Assembly: GCA_965368115.1 (NCBI GenBank)
Contig: CBDULQ010000228.1
Coordinates: 1 to 5,623 of the forward strand
Direction of reading: 5' to 3'
Source of the DNA: CBDULQ01 sp965368115
GTDB lineage: Bacteria; Pseudomonadota; Gammaproteobacteria; SZUA-229
Length of the DNA stretch: 5,623 bases
Translations under genes and position numbers: made by a program
In this document: one piece after another, positions 4,522-5,623 of the stretch
Layout: each line of letters opens with the position of its first letter
How positions within the stretch are numbered: position 1 is the stretch's first letter
Notes under the pieces: generated by a model
Seen by the model: the letters and a program-made list of their open reading frames with translations, nothing else
Told to the model about the DNA's origin: nothing
Databases searched by the model: none

Positions 4522-5623
4522 TCAATTCGAAGACTGATTTCTGAACAGCGTGTGTAAACGCGCTGCATTGCCGATGACCGCCAGTGAACTCATCGGCATG
4601 GACACGGCCGCGACCAGCGGCGTAATCATGCCCATCATGGCCAGCGGCACCATAATAACATTGTACGTGATGGAGATAGCGATATTCTGGCGAATCGTTC
4701 TCAGTGTCCGAGAGGACAGCTTTGATGCGAGGGTGACCTTGTGCAGTTCATCGCTGATCAACACGATATCGGCGCTTTCCATGGAAACATCGGTGCCTGA
4801 GCCAATGGCGATGCCTACGTCGGCACGCGTCAGTGCGGGAGCATCGTTTATCCCGTCGCCGACCATGGCGATCTGTTCACCCGGTTGTTGCAATTGCTGA
4901 ATGACTTTATCTTTCTGGTCGGGCAGTACTTCGGCGATGACATTCATGCCGCCCAGTTCGTCGGCGATGGCTTGCGCCACCTGTTGCCGGTCACCGCTGA
5001 GCAGGGTCAGCTTGATGCCCTCCGCGCGTAGATCATTGATCAGCTGGCGCGCATCCTGGCGCAGTCGGTCAGCGACGGCAATGGTGCCGACTTCCTGGCC
5101 ATCGATGGCGATGTGAATGCAGGTGATGCCCTGTTGTTCAAGCTCCAGCGCCTGTTGCTGCAGCAGCGGTTGACGACTGACCTGCCGGCTTCGCAGCCAG
5201 GCGTCGGTTCCGATCACCACCTGGCGGCCGTCCACATCGGCGCTGACGCCCTGACCGGGCTGGTTGCTGAAGTTGTTTACGCCCTCGGTGTTAATACTGA
5301 CCTCCTGCCGCTCCGCCTCGGCCAGAATGGCGCGCGCGATGACGTGTTCGGAAAACTGTTCCGCTCGTGCGGCGATGGTCAGCAGCTCCGATTCGTCGAG
5401 ATCGTAGCAATGGATGGCCCGTACCTGCATTTTGCCTTCGGTCAGGGTGCCGGTTTTATCAAATACAAAATGGCGAATGGTGGACAGGGATTCCAGCACC
5501 GCGCCATTCTTGATGAGAATGCCGTGGCGCGCACCGAGTCCCGAGGCGACGGCAATGGCCATGGGCGTTGCCAGGCCGAAGGCGCAGGGGCAGGTGATGA
5601 TGAGAACGGCGGTCGCCGCCATC
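4522..5623 (-). CDS. ccoI: Copper-translocating P1B-type ATPase, probably CcoI/FixI (C-terminal part; 5' end beyond window)
   Basis: The visible 366 residues are the C-terminal half of a heavy-metal P-type ATPase; the reading frame runs off the right edge, so metal-binding domains, the first helices and the A-domain are not seen. Numbered from the edge: metal-site helix CPC at 11-13, phosphorylation motif DKTGT at 55-59 (Asp55), N-domain about 65-180, TLLSGD at 206-211, hinge GDGIND at 255-260, then two final helices with YN (320-321) and M-x-x-SS (342-346). CPC, YN and MxxSS together are the Cu(+)-transport signature (P1B-1). The enzyme exports Cu(+) from the cytoplasm using ATP; as CcoI it would supply copper for cbb3 oxidase. 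That specific name rests on the ccoS gene directly downstream. The CPC context (CPCAFGLATPMA) is nearer to CopA-type sequences than to the CPCAL-x-LATPTA usual in CcoI. The conserved His-Pro of the N-domain is His-Val here (HV at 93-94). The family is certain; ccoI over copA is likely. Confidence 0.9.
   Translation of the reverse strand, partial: MAATAVLIITCPCAFGLATPMAIAVASGLGARHGILIKNGAVLESLSTIRHFVFDKTGTLTEGKMQVRAIHCYDLDESELLTIAARAEQFSEHVIARAILAEAERQEVSINTEGVNNFSNQPGQGVSADVDGRQVVIGTDAWLRSRQVSRQPLLQQQALELEQQGITCIHIAIDGQEVGTIAVADRLRQDARQLINDLRAEGIKLTLLSGDRQQVAQAIADELGGMNVIAEVLPDQKDKVIQQLQQPGEQIAMVGDGINDAPALTRADVGIAIGSGTDVSMESADIVLISDELHKVTLASKLSSRTLRTIRQNIAISITYNVIMVPLAMMGMITPLVAAVSMPMSSLAVIGNAARLHTLFRNQSSN

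Noticed and set aside
4499..4525. FNR/Anr-type oxygen-response site near ccoS
   Set aside because: TTGAT is present near 4498 and TTGAAAATTCAA at 4514, but neither has the TTGAT-N4-ATCAA geometry. The position is internal to the operon rather than at its promoter.

Overview
This window looks like chromosomal DNA from a gammaproteobacterium with roughly balanced base composition. The clues are a ccoI-ccoS type pair, which points to a cbb3 (high oxygen affinity) cytochrome oxidase, classical Shine-Dalgarno sites, an outer-membrane type lipoprotein signal and a GAF-containing hybrid histidine kinase. Placement below class level would be a guess. I see no mobile element, CRISPR array, tRNA or rRNA.

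Layout from left to right. (1) 71-1822, minus: a complete soluble hybrid sensor kinase (GAF, coiled coil, HisKA, HATPase, receiver). (2) About 1823-2024: a divergent intergenic region with three inverted repeats in about 100 bp. (3) 2025-2971, plus: a two-gene operon of proteins I do not recognise, a small secreted helical protein followed by a signal-peptide-bearing membrane protein with a glycine zipper. It ends at a strong hairpin terminator that also serves the convergent gene. (4) 3041-3622, minus: a five-helix Yip1-family membrane protein. (5) 3623-3786: an AT-rich divergent promoter region with short direct and inverted repeats. (6) 3787-4191, plus: a small unrecognised lipoprotein. (7) 4237-4464, minus: ccoS, preceded on the same strand by (8) 4522 to the right edge, the C-terminal part of a copper-exporting P1B-type ATPase, probably ccoI/fixI. 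Its 5' part lies beyond the window.

The only clear pathway is the right-hand pair. CcoI moves copper across the inner membrane and CcoS is needed for cofactor insertion during cbb3 oxidase maturation, so ccoNOP and ccoGH would be expected just beyond the right edge. The rest is a set of envelope proteins plus a signalling kinase with no DNA-binding response regulator beside it. A link between the kinase and the divergent two-gene operon is possible but rests only on position.

Nothing here can be called a new system with confidence. The best candidates for a closer look are the unknown two-gene envelope operon with its palindrome-rich promoter region, and the CcoI-like ATPase with CopA-like features and a His-Val in place of the usual His-Pro motif.
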